From: CAYQDR01 sp964416315 | GTDB taxonomy: Bacteria; Methylomirabilota; Methylomirabilia; Rokubacteriales; DASRDR01 | Direction of reading: 5' to 3' | Assembly (NCBI GenBank): GCA_964416315.1 | Contig: CAYQDR010000115.1 | Location: 1-15,929 of the forward strand | Length of the DNA: 15,929 bases | In this document: in pieces, positions 6,831 through 13,285 of the stretch | How the letters are laid out: every line of letters starts with the position of its first letter | Position numbering within the stretch: position 1 is the first letter of the stretch | Notes under the pieces: generated by a model | What the model was told of the DNA's origin: nothing | The model's input: only the letters and a program-made list of their open reading frames with translations | Database searches by the model: none | Translations under genes and position numbers: made by a program

Positions 6831-7949
6831 CGTGGTGGGCAGCACCGTCGTGCCGCACTTCCTGGAGGAGCGGGACCACCCCTGGCTGCGGAGCCTTCTC
6901 GAGGAGCGCGAGCGCTTCGTCGGGCGACCGCAGCGGGAGCTCGACGCGCGCCTGCGAGCGCCGCTGCCGTGCGAGGCGCCACCCGGAAAGAAGCGGCTCG
7001 CCATTCACGCCCTCGCAGGGCTCGCAGGGAGCCAGCGTCACGGCGCAGTGCCGCCACGACAGGCGCGTAGCCTGGTCTTCCGGGAGGCGGCCCGGACACC
7101 TGGCCCGCCGCGCCGGTCCTCGCTCGGGTGGCCGCTTCGCTCGGCGTGACGCTGCAGCAACTCAGCACTTCGCTGTTCGCCGACCTGCCCGGAGAGCGGC
7201 TCGTGGCGGGCTTCCTGATCCCCCCGTCGCCGGGTCAGTTGGCCCTCCGTGCCAACCTCGCACTGGCGCAGGCACTGCTGTTCCGAGCCGCCGCGGTCAT
7301 CATCGAGGCGGAAGGGCATGCCAGAGCGCTCGTGCGCCACGCGAAGCTGCGAGGCCTCATCTGCACGGTTGCCGGACGACCCCCCGGGGCCGACGCCGTC
7401 CTGGAACTCTCGGGTCCCCTCACCCTCTTCCGGCACACCTTGCTCTACGGCCACGCCCTGGGTCAGCTCCTGCCGCTGCTCGCCTGGTGCCGACGCTTCC
7501 GCTTGCGCGCGACGTGCCTCCTGGAAGAGAGGCGCCTCGTCCTGGAGTTGGGAACAGGTAACCCGATCTTCCCGGCCGCCGAGCCGCGACGGTACGACAG
7601 TCGACTCGAAGAGCGTTTCGCTCGCGAGTTCCGCCGGATCGCCCCGGACTGGGACGTGCTCCGCGAGCCCGAGCCGGTCGCCGCCGCGTCTACCCTGGTC
7701 TTCCCGGACTTCGCCCTCCAGCACCGCCACGACCCATCGCGCCGCTGGCTGCTTGAGATCGTGGGGTTCTGGACACCTGAATACGTGACCCGGAAGCTCG
7801 CCCTCTACCGCGTCGCCCGCGTCCGGAACCTCATCCTCTGCCTCGACGAAACCCGGGCGTGTGCCGAGGAGGACCTTCCCGAGGGGGCGCTCATCGTGCG
7901 ATTCCGCCGTCGCGTGGACGCGGCAGCCGTCCGGCGCCTCGTCGAATGA
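6802..7949 (+). pseudogene. bax1: Bax1-like DUF790 nuclease, XPB partner, interrupted by a frameshift
   Basis: Two reading frames together give one DUF790 protein of about 380 residues. The first, from a TTG at 6802 with a GGAGG box ten bases upstream, encodes STVVPHFLEERDHPWLRSLL, then ERFVGRPQRELD and ending near VFREAAR (about 7095). The rest is in another frame (PVLARVAASLGV... from about 7113 to the stop at 7947). That frame has an in-frame stop at 7068, so it cannot simply start earlier. The C-terminal nuclease core shows FPDFAL, then LLEIVGFWTPEYVTRKLALY, the D...E-x-V pattern of PD-(D/E)XK nucleases. Bax1 binds XPB and cuts DNA near unwound junctions. A shift of one base somewhere in 7085-7115 breaks the gene, unless it is a sequencing error. 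Confidence 0.8.
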
Positions 7950-8044
7950 GCGATGTCCTTCCTTCTTGACGTCCGCCGGCGAGGGCACCGGATGGACGCT
8001 CTCATTCCGGGAGACGGGACGCTCCATGTAACTCGCTGTCGGAT

Positions 8045-8072
8045 TTGACAAATCCCGACGACATTCTATAGT
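8045..8072 (+). promoter_or_regulatory. Strong sigma70-type promoter of the AF2212-like antitoxin gene
   Basis: A perfect -35 box TTGACA (8045-8050) is followed after 16 bases by TATAGT (8067-8072). The predicted start of transcription is near 8079, leaving a ~42-base leader before the chosen ATG at 8121. An imperfect dyad (GTCGGATTT, then AAATCCCGAC, 8038-8059) spans the -35 box. No other site in the window matches the consensus as well. Confidence 0.65.
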
Positions 8073-8085
8073 GGCCATATGGCCA
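8072..8085. promoter_or_regulatory. Perfect 14-bp palindrome overlapping the promoter, candidate operator
   Basis: TGGCCATATGGCCA is its own reverse complement. It begins on the last base of the -10 box and covers the predicted transcription start, an ideal position for repression. The link to autoregulation by the toxin-antitoxin pair is inference from location. Confidence 0.45.
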
Positions 8086-8120
8086 GACCCAGCGTCAAAA
8101 CGAAGAGGACGGAGGATGTC

Positions 8121-8357
8121 ATGGGTGGAACCATCCGTGCACGGGTGAGGGGCGGTGCCTTGGAGCCGCTCGAGGAGCTGGATCTCCCCGAAGGGAGCGA
8201 GGTGACCATTACGATCCTCGATCTCCCCTCCGGAGGGGACGAGGGCGCATCGCGCCGCGCGGCCGGCGGCTGGAAAGGGCTCGTGGATGCCGAGACGCTG
8301 ATTCGAAACATCTATGCAGATCGGTTGATCGCCACGCGCCCTGAGCCGCGTCTATGA
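8121..8357 (+). CDS. AF2212-like (DUF104) antitoxin
   Basis: The protein has 78 residues. The ATG at 8121 is chosen over the ATG at 8079 because it has a GGAGG box at 8111-8115 with five-base spacing. The family opening IRARVRGGALEPLEELDLPEG follows directly, here written as TIRARVRGGALEPLEEL then DLPEGSEVTITI. The C-terminus (GGWKGLVDAETLIRNIYADR, then RLIATRPEPRL region) is the segment expected to wrap the toxin. These antitoxins are normally paired with a PIN-domain ribonuclease. The start of such a toxin overlaps this stop by four bases (ATGA at 8354-8357), but the toxin itself is reduced to its ends. The antitoxin appears intact and may now have no partner here. Confidence 0.82.
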   Translation: MGGTIRARVRGGALEPLEELDLPEGSEVTITILDLPSGGDEGASRRAAGGWKGLVDAETLIRNIYADRLIATRPEPRL

Positions 8358-8436
8358 CGGTTCGCTACCTCCTCGATACGCCAACAACCGGCGCCACTTC
8401 GAGGTGATCGACGGCCTTCGGCTGGTCTCTGCCTGA
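8354..8436 (+). pseudogene. PIN-domain (VapC) toxin remnant with a large internal deletion
   Basis: The ATG at 8354 overlaps the antitoxin stop and encodes MTVRYLLDT, the standard first strand of a PIN ribonuclease including the first catalytic Asp. Eleven bases later in another frame the sequence reads NNRRHFEVIDGLRLVSA and a stop at 8434-8436, the standard last strand and helix of the same family. About 110 residues that should lie between are missing, and the two ends are out of frame, so no toxin can be made. The call rests on both ends matching the family in the correct order directly after an AF2212-like antitoxin. Confidence 0.62.
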
Positions 8437-8717
8437 CTACCACTGAGTCAGACGCTGCTCGATCGCCAACAGTCATCGCTCCGCGCGCCCTTCGTATCCG
8501 GAATTCGGGGGATGGGGATCTGACGAGCCCCGACGATAGCTGCGTTGGTCATCCGAGAGGTGGGGTGGTGTCCCCGACGGGGCACGCTGACGGCGCGATA
8601 TTGACCCGGTTCCACCTCCTGCTCCAGGCGTATGCGAACCTCCGGGTCCGTGCCTTGGGCCGCTGGGCGCTGAGGCGGTCCGACCCCACAACCGTTCCGA
8701 CATAGACCCCGGAGGGC
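8437..8717. other. Non-coding gap between the two toxin-antitoxin-like cassettes
   Basis: I see no supported gene in these ~280 bases. Short frames exist on both strands (for example minus 8746-8549), but they have no ribosome binding site, no family resemblance, and overlap the promoter of the next cassette. No tRNA or terminator with a T-run is visible. Confidence 0.5.
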
Positions 8718-8746
8718 TTGAAAAGCGTTACCCTGTAGGGTAACAT
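8718..8746 (+). promoter_or_regulatory. Promoter with embedded palindromic operator for the DUF4160/HTH pair
   Basis: TTGAAA (8718-8723) and TAACAT (8741-8746) are 17 bases apart. Between and into the second box lies an inverted repeat, GTTACCCT (8727-8734) and AGGGTAAC (8737-8744), with a two-base centre. This is the classic position for a repressor operator. The predicted transcription start (~8753) coincides with the GTG at 8752, and no ribosome binding site precedes that GTG, so the message may be leaderless. Confidence 0.5.
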
Positions 8747-8751
8747 CGGGC

Positions 8752-8946
8752 GTGCCGAAGATCCGGTTGGGTGGCTATATCTTCATCGCCCGACGGAGCG
8801 ACCATCCGCCGCGGCACGTGCACGTCTATCGCGACGGCCGGCTCATCGTGAAATGGGACCTGGACAACAGGATGCCGATGAAGGGCAAAGCCACAGCCAA
8901 GATCCTCCGACTGATCGCGCAGCTCGAAGCCGAGGGGCGGCTATGA
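8752..8946 (+). CDS. DUF4160-like small protein, putative toxin of a TA-type pair
   Basis: The protein has 64 residues, started at GTG 8752. The core is a 'HPPRHVHV' segment (residues 18-25), then a beta hairpin (YRDGRLIVKWDLD) and a C-terminal helix (KATAKILRLIAQLEAEG). This matches the short DUF4160 proteins, whose hallmark is a PPH-x-H-V motif after an 'I.I..R..DHPPRH' strand. The stop overlaps the next ATG (ATGA at 8943-8946). These small proteins are often found beside an antitoxin-like partner, and their biochemical role is not established. Calling this member a toxin is inference from gene arrangement and the operator in front of it. Confidence 0.68.
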   Translation: MPKIRLGGYIFIARRSDHPPRHVHVYRDGRLIVKWDLDNRMPMKGKATAKILRLIAQLEAEGRL

Positions 8947-9410
8947 AGATTCGGCGCGTAAAGGCCAACAATCGACGCAAGGCGTTCGAGGTGATCGTCG
9001 GCCAGAAGCGACTCGCGTTTCCGTTCGCCCGGCTCGACGCCCCGCCGACGGCCGCCGATCCTGTCGCGCGGGTGTTCGTCGACCCCGAACTGGGGGCAGA
9101 GGGATTCACGTACGTCCTCCAGTCGGGCCGCGAGGGCACGGTTCACATCGAGGACGTTCTCGAATACAACCAGGATCCGGACTACCTGCGCGACCTCCTT
9201 CTCTACCGGCTCACGCTCGAAGCTCAGAAAGCGATGGCCGCCACGCCGCTCTCCAGGCGGGAGATCATCCGCCGGCTCGGCACCTCGCCAGCCCAGCTGT
9301 ACCGACTCCTCGATCAGACGAACTCCCGGAAGTCCGTCGACCAGCTGCTCCGGCTGCTCCAGGCTCTTGATCGGGACGTCGACCTGATCGTGCGATCGAA
9401 AAGCGCATAG
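8943..9410 (+). CDS. HTH-domain protein, putative antitoxin and autorepressor
   Basis: The protein has 155 residues from the ATG at 8943, overlapping the DUF4160-like stop by four bases. Residues 1-75 form a beta-rich region (RKAFEVIVGQKRLAFPFARL, later VARVFVDPELG and TVHIEDVLEYN) of a kind that could contact a partner protein. Residues 101-148 are a helix-turn-helix: TPLSRREIIRRLGTSPAQLY, then RLLDQTNSRKSVDQLLRLLQ, resembling XRE/HigA-type DNA-binding domains. The obvious target is the GTTACCCT/AGGGTAAC palindrome in the promoter of this two-gene operon. Function as antitoxin is inference; the HTH assignment is solid. Nothing suggests decay, unlike the neighbouring cassettes. Confidence 0.75.
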   Translation: MKIRRVKANNRRKAFEVIVGQKRLAFPFARLDAPPTAADPVARVFVDPELGAEGFTYVLQSGREGTVHIEDVLEYNQDPDYLRDLLLYRLTLEAQKAMAATPLSRREIIRRLGTSPAQLYRLLDQTNSRKSVDQLLRLLQALDRDVDLIVRSKSA

Positions 9411-9412
9411 CT

Positions 9413-9434
9413 GGACGGATCCCGACCCCCGTCC
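9413..9434 (+). terminator. Possible hairpin after the HTH gene
   Basis: GGACGG (9413-9418) can pair with CCGTCC (9429-9434) across a ten-base loop just after the stop codon. There is no T-run, so an intrinsic terminator is only weakly supported. Confidence 0.25.
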
Positions 9435-9441
9435 TTGCGGT

Positions 9442-9663
9442 CTATCTCTGCGGGGGGAGTCTGGAGAAGGTCGGCGGGCGGTCCTCCCGCTTAGGTAGCT
9501 TCGGCAAGGGGGGCTTCCTCACCTTCTGGCCGTGCCGGATGCGGGCCCAGTAGCCCCGCGGCGGGACCGGCACCTGGAGCGTGCGGCAGACCTTCACCAG
9601 CCTCGTGCCCGAGATGTTGTCAAGGGTCGCCCCTTGAGAGCCACTCAGGGTCGCCCATAGGGA
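9442..9663 (-). pseudogene. C-terminal remnant of a 'GYWA' helix-turn-helix protein
   Basis: The minus strand is open without any ATG from 9723 down to a TAG at 9442-9444. The part from about 9615 reads NISGTRLVKVCRTLQVPVPP, then RGYWARIRHGQKVRKPPLP and a basic tail. I recognise the pattern 'S...LAK.CR.L.VP.P.RGYWA...G..V..PPLP', seen at the recognition helix of small hypothetical HTH proteins in many bacteria. The first half of the protein (usually a 'VW..P...LA..YG' helix) is missing. It is replaced by a short duplicated stretch (two AGGGTCGCCC copies on the plus strand). With no start codon it is best treated as a fragment. Confidence 0.45.
9620..9656. repeat. Hairpin plus short direct repeat at the break point of the GYWA fragment
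   Basis: TCAAGGG (9620-9626) and CCCTTGA (9631-9637) form a perfect seven-base stem with a TCGC loop. AGGGTCGCCC occurs at 9623-9632 and again at 9647-9656. The structure lies exactly where similarity of the minus-strand fragment stops, so it may mark the end of an inserted element. No known insertion-sequence end is recognised. Confidence 0.4.
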
Positions 9664-9723
9664 GCCAGAGTGGTCAGGTGGCCGGGCTCCGTATCGGCCG
9701 GCACGTAGGGCACGTAGGCGGTC

Positions 9724-9990
9724 CTATGCGTGTTTTGTCGTCCCCTCCCCCGTCCCGCGTTCCCCCGGCGCGCGCCTCCGGCACCGTGCCCAGAGCGTAG
9801 CGCGGAGCGTAGCGCGTCGCCGTCCCGCCTCGAACTCGCGGCGGACGAAGGCCGGCCACCCGCCCGTCCCGTCCTCCCCGGCCGTGCGCGCGAGGAACGT
9901 CGGGAGGTGCGCCGCGATGGTCCGGGAGAGCACGGTCTGCTCGGGCCGGCGGCGTTGGGAGGTCGGCGCACGGGGGCAGGACGCGGGCAC
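9724..9990 (-). pseudogene. IS91-type transposase, N-terminal fragment
   Basis: The minus-strand frame encodes RRRPEQTVLSRTIAAHLPTF, then LARTAGEDGTGGWPAFVRRE and FEA (about 9963 to 9826). This resembles the opening of the zinc-binding N-terminal domain of IS91-family transposases ('P..TVLYR....H...F.......LP.FV.REF..YL.CG'). The expected Cys-rich zinc site and the HUH/Tyr catalytic core are absent. After FEA the frame runs into an Arg-rich stretch that contains a perfect tandem 12-mer (9793-9816). The fragment is therefore dead. It supports past transposition in this region, although IS91 ends (ori/ter) were not found. Confidence 0.45.
9793..9816. repeat. Perfect tandem duplication of a 12-mer
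   Basis: GAGCGTAGCGCG occurs twice back to back (9793-9804 and 9805-9816), directly after the recognisable part of the transposase fragment on the minus strand. Confidence 0.85.
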
Positions 9991-10289
9991 GGCCCGCGGC
10001 GAGAGCAGGGGTCATGCCCGTTGCGCGCTGGACGGGGTCGCTTGCAACGCCGCAGGGTTGGCAGACGGCCAGAGCCCGCACGCCGTTGGGAGGACGTGCA
10101 CGAATCGGGTGGTGAGCAACGTCTACGGCAACTACGCCATCGTGGCCCGCATGCTGGGCACGGCGCTGTCGGGAGTCGCGGCGACCTGGGCGGCGCTGAT
10201 GGCCGACCAGAGCCGCGCCGTCTCGACGCGGCCTTCGATCTGTCGCGGGTCCCGGATTCACCCGCTTCCGGGCAGGCGACTTGGATCGC
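9991..10289. other. Unassigned stretch between the transposase and DinB remnants
   Basis: No gene is supported here. One plus-strand reading from a GTG near 10111 (VSNVYGNYAIVARMLGTALS, then GVAATWAALMADQ) has a plausible residue mix, but it has no clear ribosome binding site and no family resemblance, and may be a fragment or chance. Confidence 0.4.
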
Positions 10290-10809
10290 TTGGCTCGGGC
10301 CTTGAGCAGGCCGCGGACGTAGGACGCCTCGCCGGCGTGCTGGTGGCAGTCCGCGAGGATGCTCAGGATTCGAACGCCCATGGTCGGCCGCGGTTTCTGC
10401 CACGGCTCGTCGAGTTCCCGGCCAAGATCGGCGGGCGTGAGAGAAGTGAGGAACTGCCGCGTGCGCTCGACGACCGCCCGCAGGTACTCGAGCTGGAGCT
10501 GGACGCTGGGAGACCGGAACCTCCTCCCTGCTCCGGGGTGTCGCCGTATCCCGTGTCCTCGGGGTCCGCGGCGCGCTTGAATTTCGCGTGCCGGCCCGCT
10601 CTGATCCAGAGCTGCTCTTCGCCCATCAGGTCGGCAATCTGGCTGTCCTGCACGCGCGTCAGGTGCCATGCCGTCCAGCCGAGACTGTTGCAGTCCCGAT
10701 GCGGCTGCCAGTCAAGGTCCGCCACCCGAAGACCTGCCAGCACCTCCTCCAGGAGGTCCGGCAGTCGGTCATAGCCGTCGACGATCAGCTCTCGCCATTC
10801 CATGGCCAT
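10290..10809 (-). pseudogene. DinB-family protein gene, frameshifted
   Basis: The first frame (ATG at 10809, or 10803 with AAGGAG six bases upstream) encodes about 94 residues. It includes GYDRLPDLLEEVLAGL and CNSLGWTAWHLTRVQDSQIA, the typical first two helices of a DinB four-helix bundle with its metal-binding His (H49). Near 10525 the sequence continues in another frame: FRSPSVQLQLEYLRAVVERT, later MGVRILSILADCHQHAGEAS and YVRGLLK, which supplies the last helix with its His residues. The switch happens in a GGGAGGAGG tract. No stop follows in that frame near the expected end, so the 3' end is also disturbed. DinB-like proteins are often thiol-dependent metalloenzymes; the function of this one is unknown. 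A one-base sequencing error in the G-rich tract could explain the first break. Confidence 0.68.
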
Positions 10810-11194
10810 CTCCTTGATTCCTCCGCCGTCGTGCGATCACGAGGACGGGAAGTCAACGCGTGCTTGCCGCCGGCCGGGTCCGGGGTACGGGGCGCGTCCT
10901 TTCGTCGAGGAGCGGAGACAGGATACCGCACCTGCCCGCCCGACCCGACCCCGGTGCACGGCGCCCGTTTCCCGGCCTCCGCGAACCCACCGGGATCGCA
11001 CTGGCGCGGCACAGCGAGCTGATCTATTCTGCTCCGGAGGGTCCCAGGCGCACCCTCAGGTTCGGGGCAGCCGAGCGCGGTGCCGCGATGCGACGAGCCT
11101 TTCGAGCGCCCACGCTCTGCGGGACGGGCAGGCCGTCATGATCGTCCCGTCCGCCCGCGCCCTTTCCAACCGAATGCCCGGGGGGAGGATCTCG
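10810..11194. other. Upstream region of the liv-type operon, no gene seen
   Basis: These 385 bases separate the divergent DinB remnant from the binding-protein gene. The binding-protein frame is open through most of it, but the signal peptide and the GGGGGAGGA box at 11181-11189 place the real start at 11195. I found no convincing -35/-10 pair, riboswitch or regulator site. The operon promoter probably lies here but cannot be placed. Confidence 0.5.
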
Positions 11195-12373
11195 ATGCGA
11201 AGGACACTGGTCGCACTCGGCATCTTCGCCGCAGCACTGCTGGCCGCCCTTCCGGCGAACGCCCAGCAGGCCATCAAGATCGGCCTGATCATGCCGTATT
11301 CCGGCCAGTTCGCCGATACGGCAACGCAGATGGACAACGCCATCAAGCTCTACATGAAGCAGAGGGGCGACACCGTCGCCGGCAGGAAGATCGAGGTCAT
11401 CCGGAAGGATACCGGCGGCGTCGCGCCGGATGTCGCCAAGCGGCTCGCGCAAGAGCTGATCGTGCGCGACAACGTGGATCTGCTCGCGGGCTTCATCCTC
11501 ACGCCCAACGCGCTCGCCGTGGGCGACGTCTCGGCGGAGGCGAAGAAGTTCATGGTGGTGATGAACGCGGCGACCGCGATCATCACGACCAAGTCGCCAT
11601 ACATGGCGCGCACCTCGGTCACGATCCCGCAACTGACCGAGACGTTCGGCACGTGGGCTCGCAAGAACGGCATGGGGCAGGTCTATACGATGGTCTCGGA
11701 CTACGGCCCCGGCCACGACGCCGAGCAGAGCTTCCAGCGTGGCTTCAAGGAGGCTGGCGGCCAGGTCATCGGCTCGGTGCGCTTCCCGGTGGCGAACCCC
11801 GACTTCTCGGCGTTCATCCAGCGCGCCAAGGATCTGAACCCGGAAGCGATCTTCGTCTTCGTGCCCGGCGGCGTGCAGCCGGCCGCGATCGGGAAGGCGT
11901 TGGCCGAGCGCGGCATCGACCCGAAGAAGACCAAGGTCCTGGGGATGGGCGAGCTGACCGAGGACGAGGCGCGGAAGAGCATGGGCGATGCCTCGCTCGG
12001 CATCCTGACCGTCTATCACTATGACCACAATCACGACTCAGCGCTGAACAGGGCGTTCGTGAAGGCCTTCAACGAAGCTTACGGCCGCAACCCGAACATC
12101 TACTCCATCGGCGGGTACGACGGCATGCACCTCATCTACGAGGCGCTGAAGAAGACCGGCGGCAAGACCGACGGCGAATCGCTGATCGCGGCCGCCAAGG
12201 GCATGGGGTGGGAGAGCCCGCGCGGGCCGATCTCGATCGACGCGGAGACCCGGGACATCGTCCAGACGGTGTACATCCGGCGGGTGGAGAAGGTCGGCGG
12301 GCAGTTGCTGAACGTCGAGTTCGACAAGATCGAGAACGTCAAGGATCCAGTCAAGGCCCGCATGAAGAAGTGA
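11195..12373 (+). CDS. ABC transporter substrate-binding protein, LivJ/LivK-like (type 1 periplasmic binding fold)
   Basis: The protein has 392 residues. It begins with a clear Sec signal peptide, MRRTLVALGIFAAALLAALP followed by ANA, with likely cleavage between A23 and Q24. The mature part opens IKIGLIMPYSGQFADTATQM, the usual first strand and ligand loop of family-6 periplasmic binding proteins. Typical middle elements are present: LLAGFILTPNALAVGDV, YTMVSDYGPGHDAEQSF (hinge-region strand), FVFVPGGVQPAAIGKAL and YSIGGYDGMHLIYEAL. It should bind its ligand in the periplasm and deliver it to LivH/LivM. The family takes branched-chain amino acids but also aromatic acids, amides and urea, and this sequence does not settle which. 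It is the first gene of a five-gene operon; livH follows after 45 bases. The ATG at 11195 has a strong GGGGGAGGA box. Confidence 0.92.
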   Translation: MRRTLVALGIFAAALLAALPANAQQAIKIGLIMPYSGQFADTATQMDNAIKLYMKQRGDTVAGRKIEVIRKDTGGVAPDVAKRLAQELIVRDNVDLLAGFILTPNALAVGDVSAEAKKFMVVMNAATAIITTKSPYMARTSVTIPQLTETFGTWARKNGMGQVYTMVSDYGPGHDAEQSFQRGFKEAGGQVIGSVRFPVANPDFSAFIQRAKDLNPEAIFVFVPGGVQPAAIGKALAERGIDPKKTKVLGMGELTEDEARKSMGDASLGILTVYHYDHNHDSALNRAFVKAFNEAYGRNPNIYSIGGYDGMHLIYEALKKTGGKTDGESLIAAAKGMGWESPRGPISIDAETRDIVQTVYIRRVEKVGGQLLNVEFDKIENVKDPVKARMKK

Positions 12374-12418
12374 GCGACGCGCCCGACCGACGCTGGCCGT
12401 GCAGGGCGGTCGTCGACC

Positions 12419-13282
12419 ATGATTAGCCCCTTCCTCGGTGTCCTGTTCGACGGCTTCGCCTACGGGATGCTGTTGTTCCTCCTGTCGGTGGGGCTTTCGG
12501 TGACGCTGGGTACGATGAATTTCGTCAACCTGGCGCACTGCAGCTTCGCCATGCTCGGTGGCTACGTCACCGTGATGGTGACGCAGCGGTTCGAGTGGCC
12601 GTTTCTGGCCGCGCTCCCGGTCGCGTTTCTGTCCGCCGCGGTCGCGAGCGTCGTCCTCGAGCGCACGCTCTACCGCCGCCTGTACCGCGCGAGCGACCTC
12701 GACCAGTGTCTGCTGACGATCGGCATCGTCTTCATCTCGGTGGCGGGCGCTGCCTATCTCTTCGGTACGACGCAGCAGCCGATTCAGACGCCGCCCTATC
12801 TGCGGGGCTCGGTCACGCTCGGGGGTGTCAATCTCGGCGTGTACCGCCTGTTCCTCATCGGCACGGCGCTGGCGATCACCCTTGTTCTCGTCGCCGGGCT
12901 GGAACACACGCGCTTCGGCGCACAGGTGCGCGCCGCTGTGGACAGTCAACGCATGGCGCGCGGCCTCGGCATCGATGTCGACAGGGCGTTCGCGATCACC
13001 TTCGCGCTGGGGAGCGGGCTCGCCGGTCTCGGCGGGGCGCTCGCCATCGAGATCGTCGGCCTCGATCCGGCATTCGCGTTCACATATCTGGTCTATGTCT
13101 TGATCGTGGTGTCGGTGGGGGGACTCGGTTCCATCGGCGGGTCGTTCGCCGCCGCGACCGTTCTCGGCGTCAGCGACGTCGCCGGCAAGTATTACATTCC
13201 CGAGCTCGGCGCGTTCCTCATCTACCTCGTCATGATTGGCCTGTTGACGTGGCGCCCCGCTGGTCTGTTCGGAAGACGGTAG
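12419..13282 (+). CDS. livH: Branched-chain amino acid-type ABC transporter permease LivH
   Basis: The protein has 287 residues, the normal LivH length, with about eight hydrophobic segments. The family signature after TM1 is clear: NFVNLAHCSFAMLGGY (34-49). The cytoplasmic coupling loop is at ~168-192 (AQVRAAVDSQRMARGLGI, then DVDRAF), followed by GLAGLGGALA and SVGGLGSIGGSFAAA (232-246), both conserved in LivH. It forms half of the inner-membrane channel with LivM. It starts 45 bases after the binding-protein stop with only a weak AGGGCGG-like box, and its stop lies three bases before livM. The order binding protein-H-M-G-F is the classical one. Confidence 0.93.
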   Translation: MISPFLGVLFDGFAYGMLLFLLSVGLSVTLGTMNFVNLAHCSFAMLGGYVTVMVTQRFEWPFLAALPVAFLSAAVASVVLERTLYRRLYRASDLDQCLLTIGIVFISVAGAAYLFGTTQQPIQTPPYLRGSVTLGGVNLGVYRLFLIGTALAITLVLVAGLEHTRFGAQVRAAVDSQRMARGLGIDVDRAFAITFALGSGLAGLGGALAIEIVGLDPAFAFTYLVYVLIVVSVGGLGSIGGSFAAATVLGVSDVAGKYYIPELGAFLIYLVMIGLLTWRPAGLFGRR

Positions 13283-13285
13283 GCG

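Noticed and set aside
8079..8120. Earlier ATG of the antitoxin at 8079
   Set aside because: It lies at the predicted transcription start inside the palindrome, while the ATG at 8121 has a well-spaced GGAGG and begins where family similarity begins.
8549..8746. Minus-strand 65-codon frame between the two TA-type cassettes
   Set aside because: Its start overlaps the promoter palindrome; it has no ribosome binding site and no recognisable family.
10802..11194. Upstream extension of the binding-protein frame
   Set aside because: The signal peptide must be N-terminal, and a strong ribosome binding site precedes the ATG at 11195.
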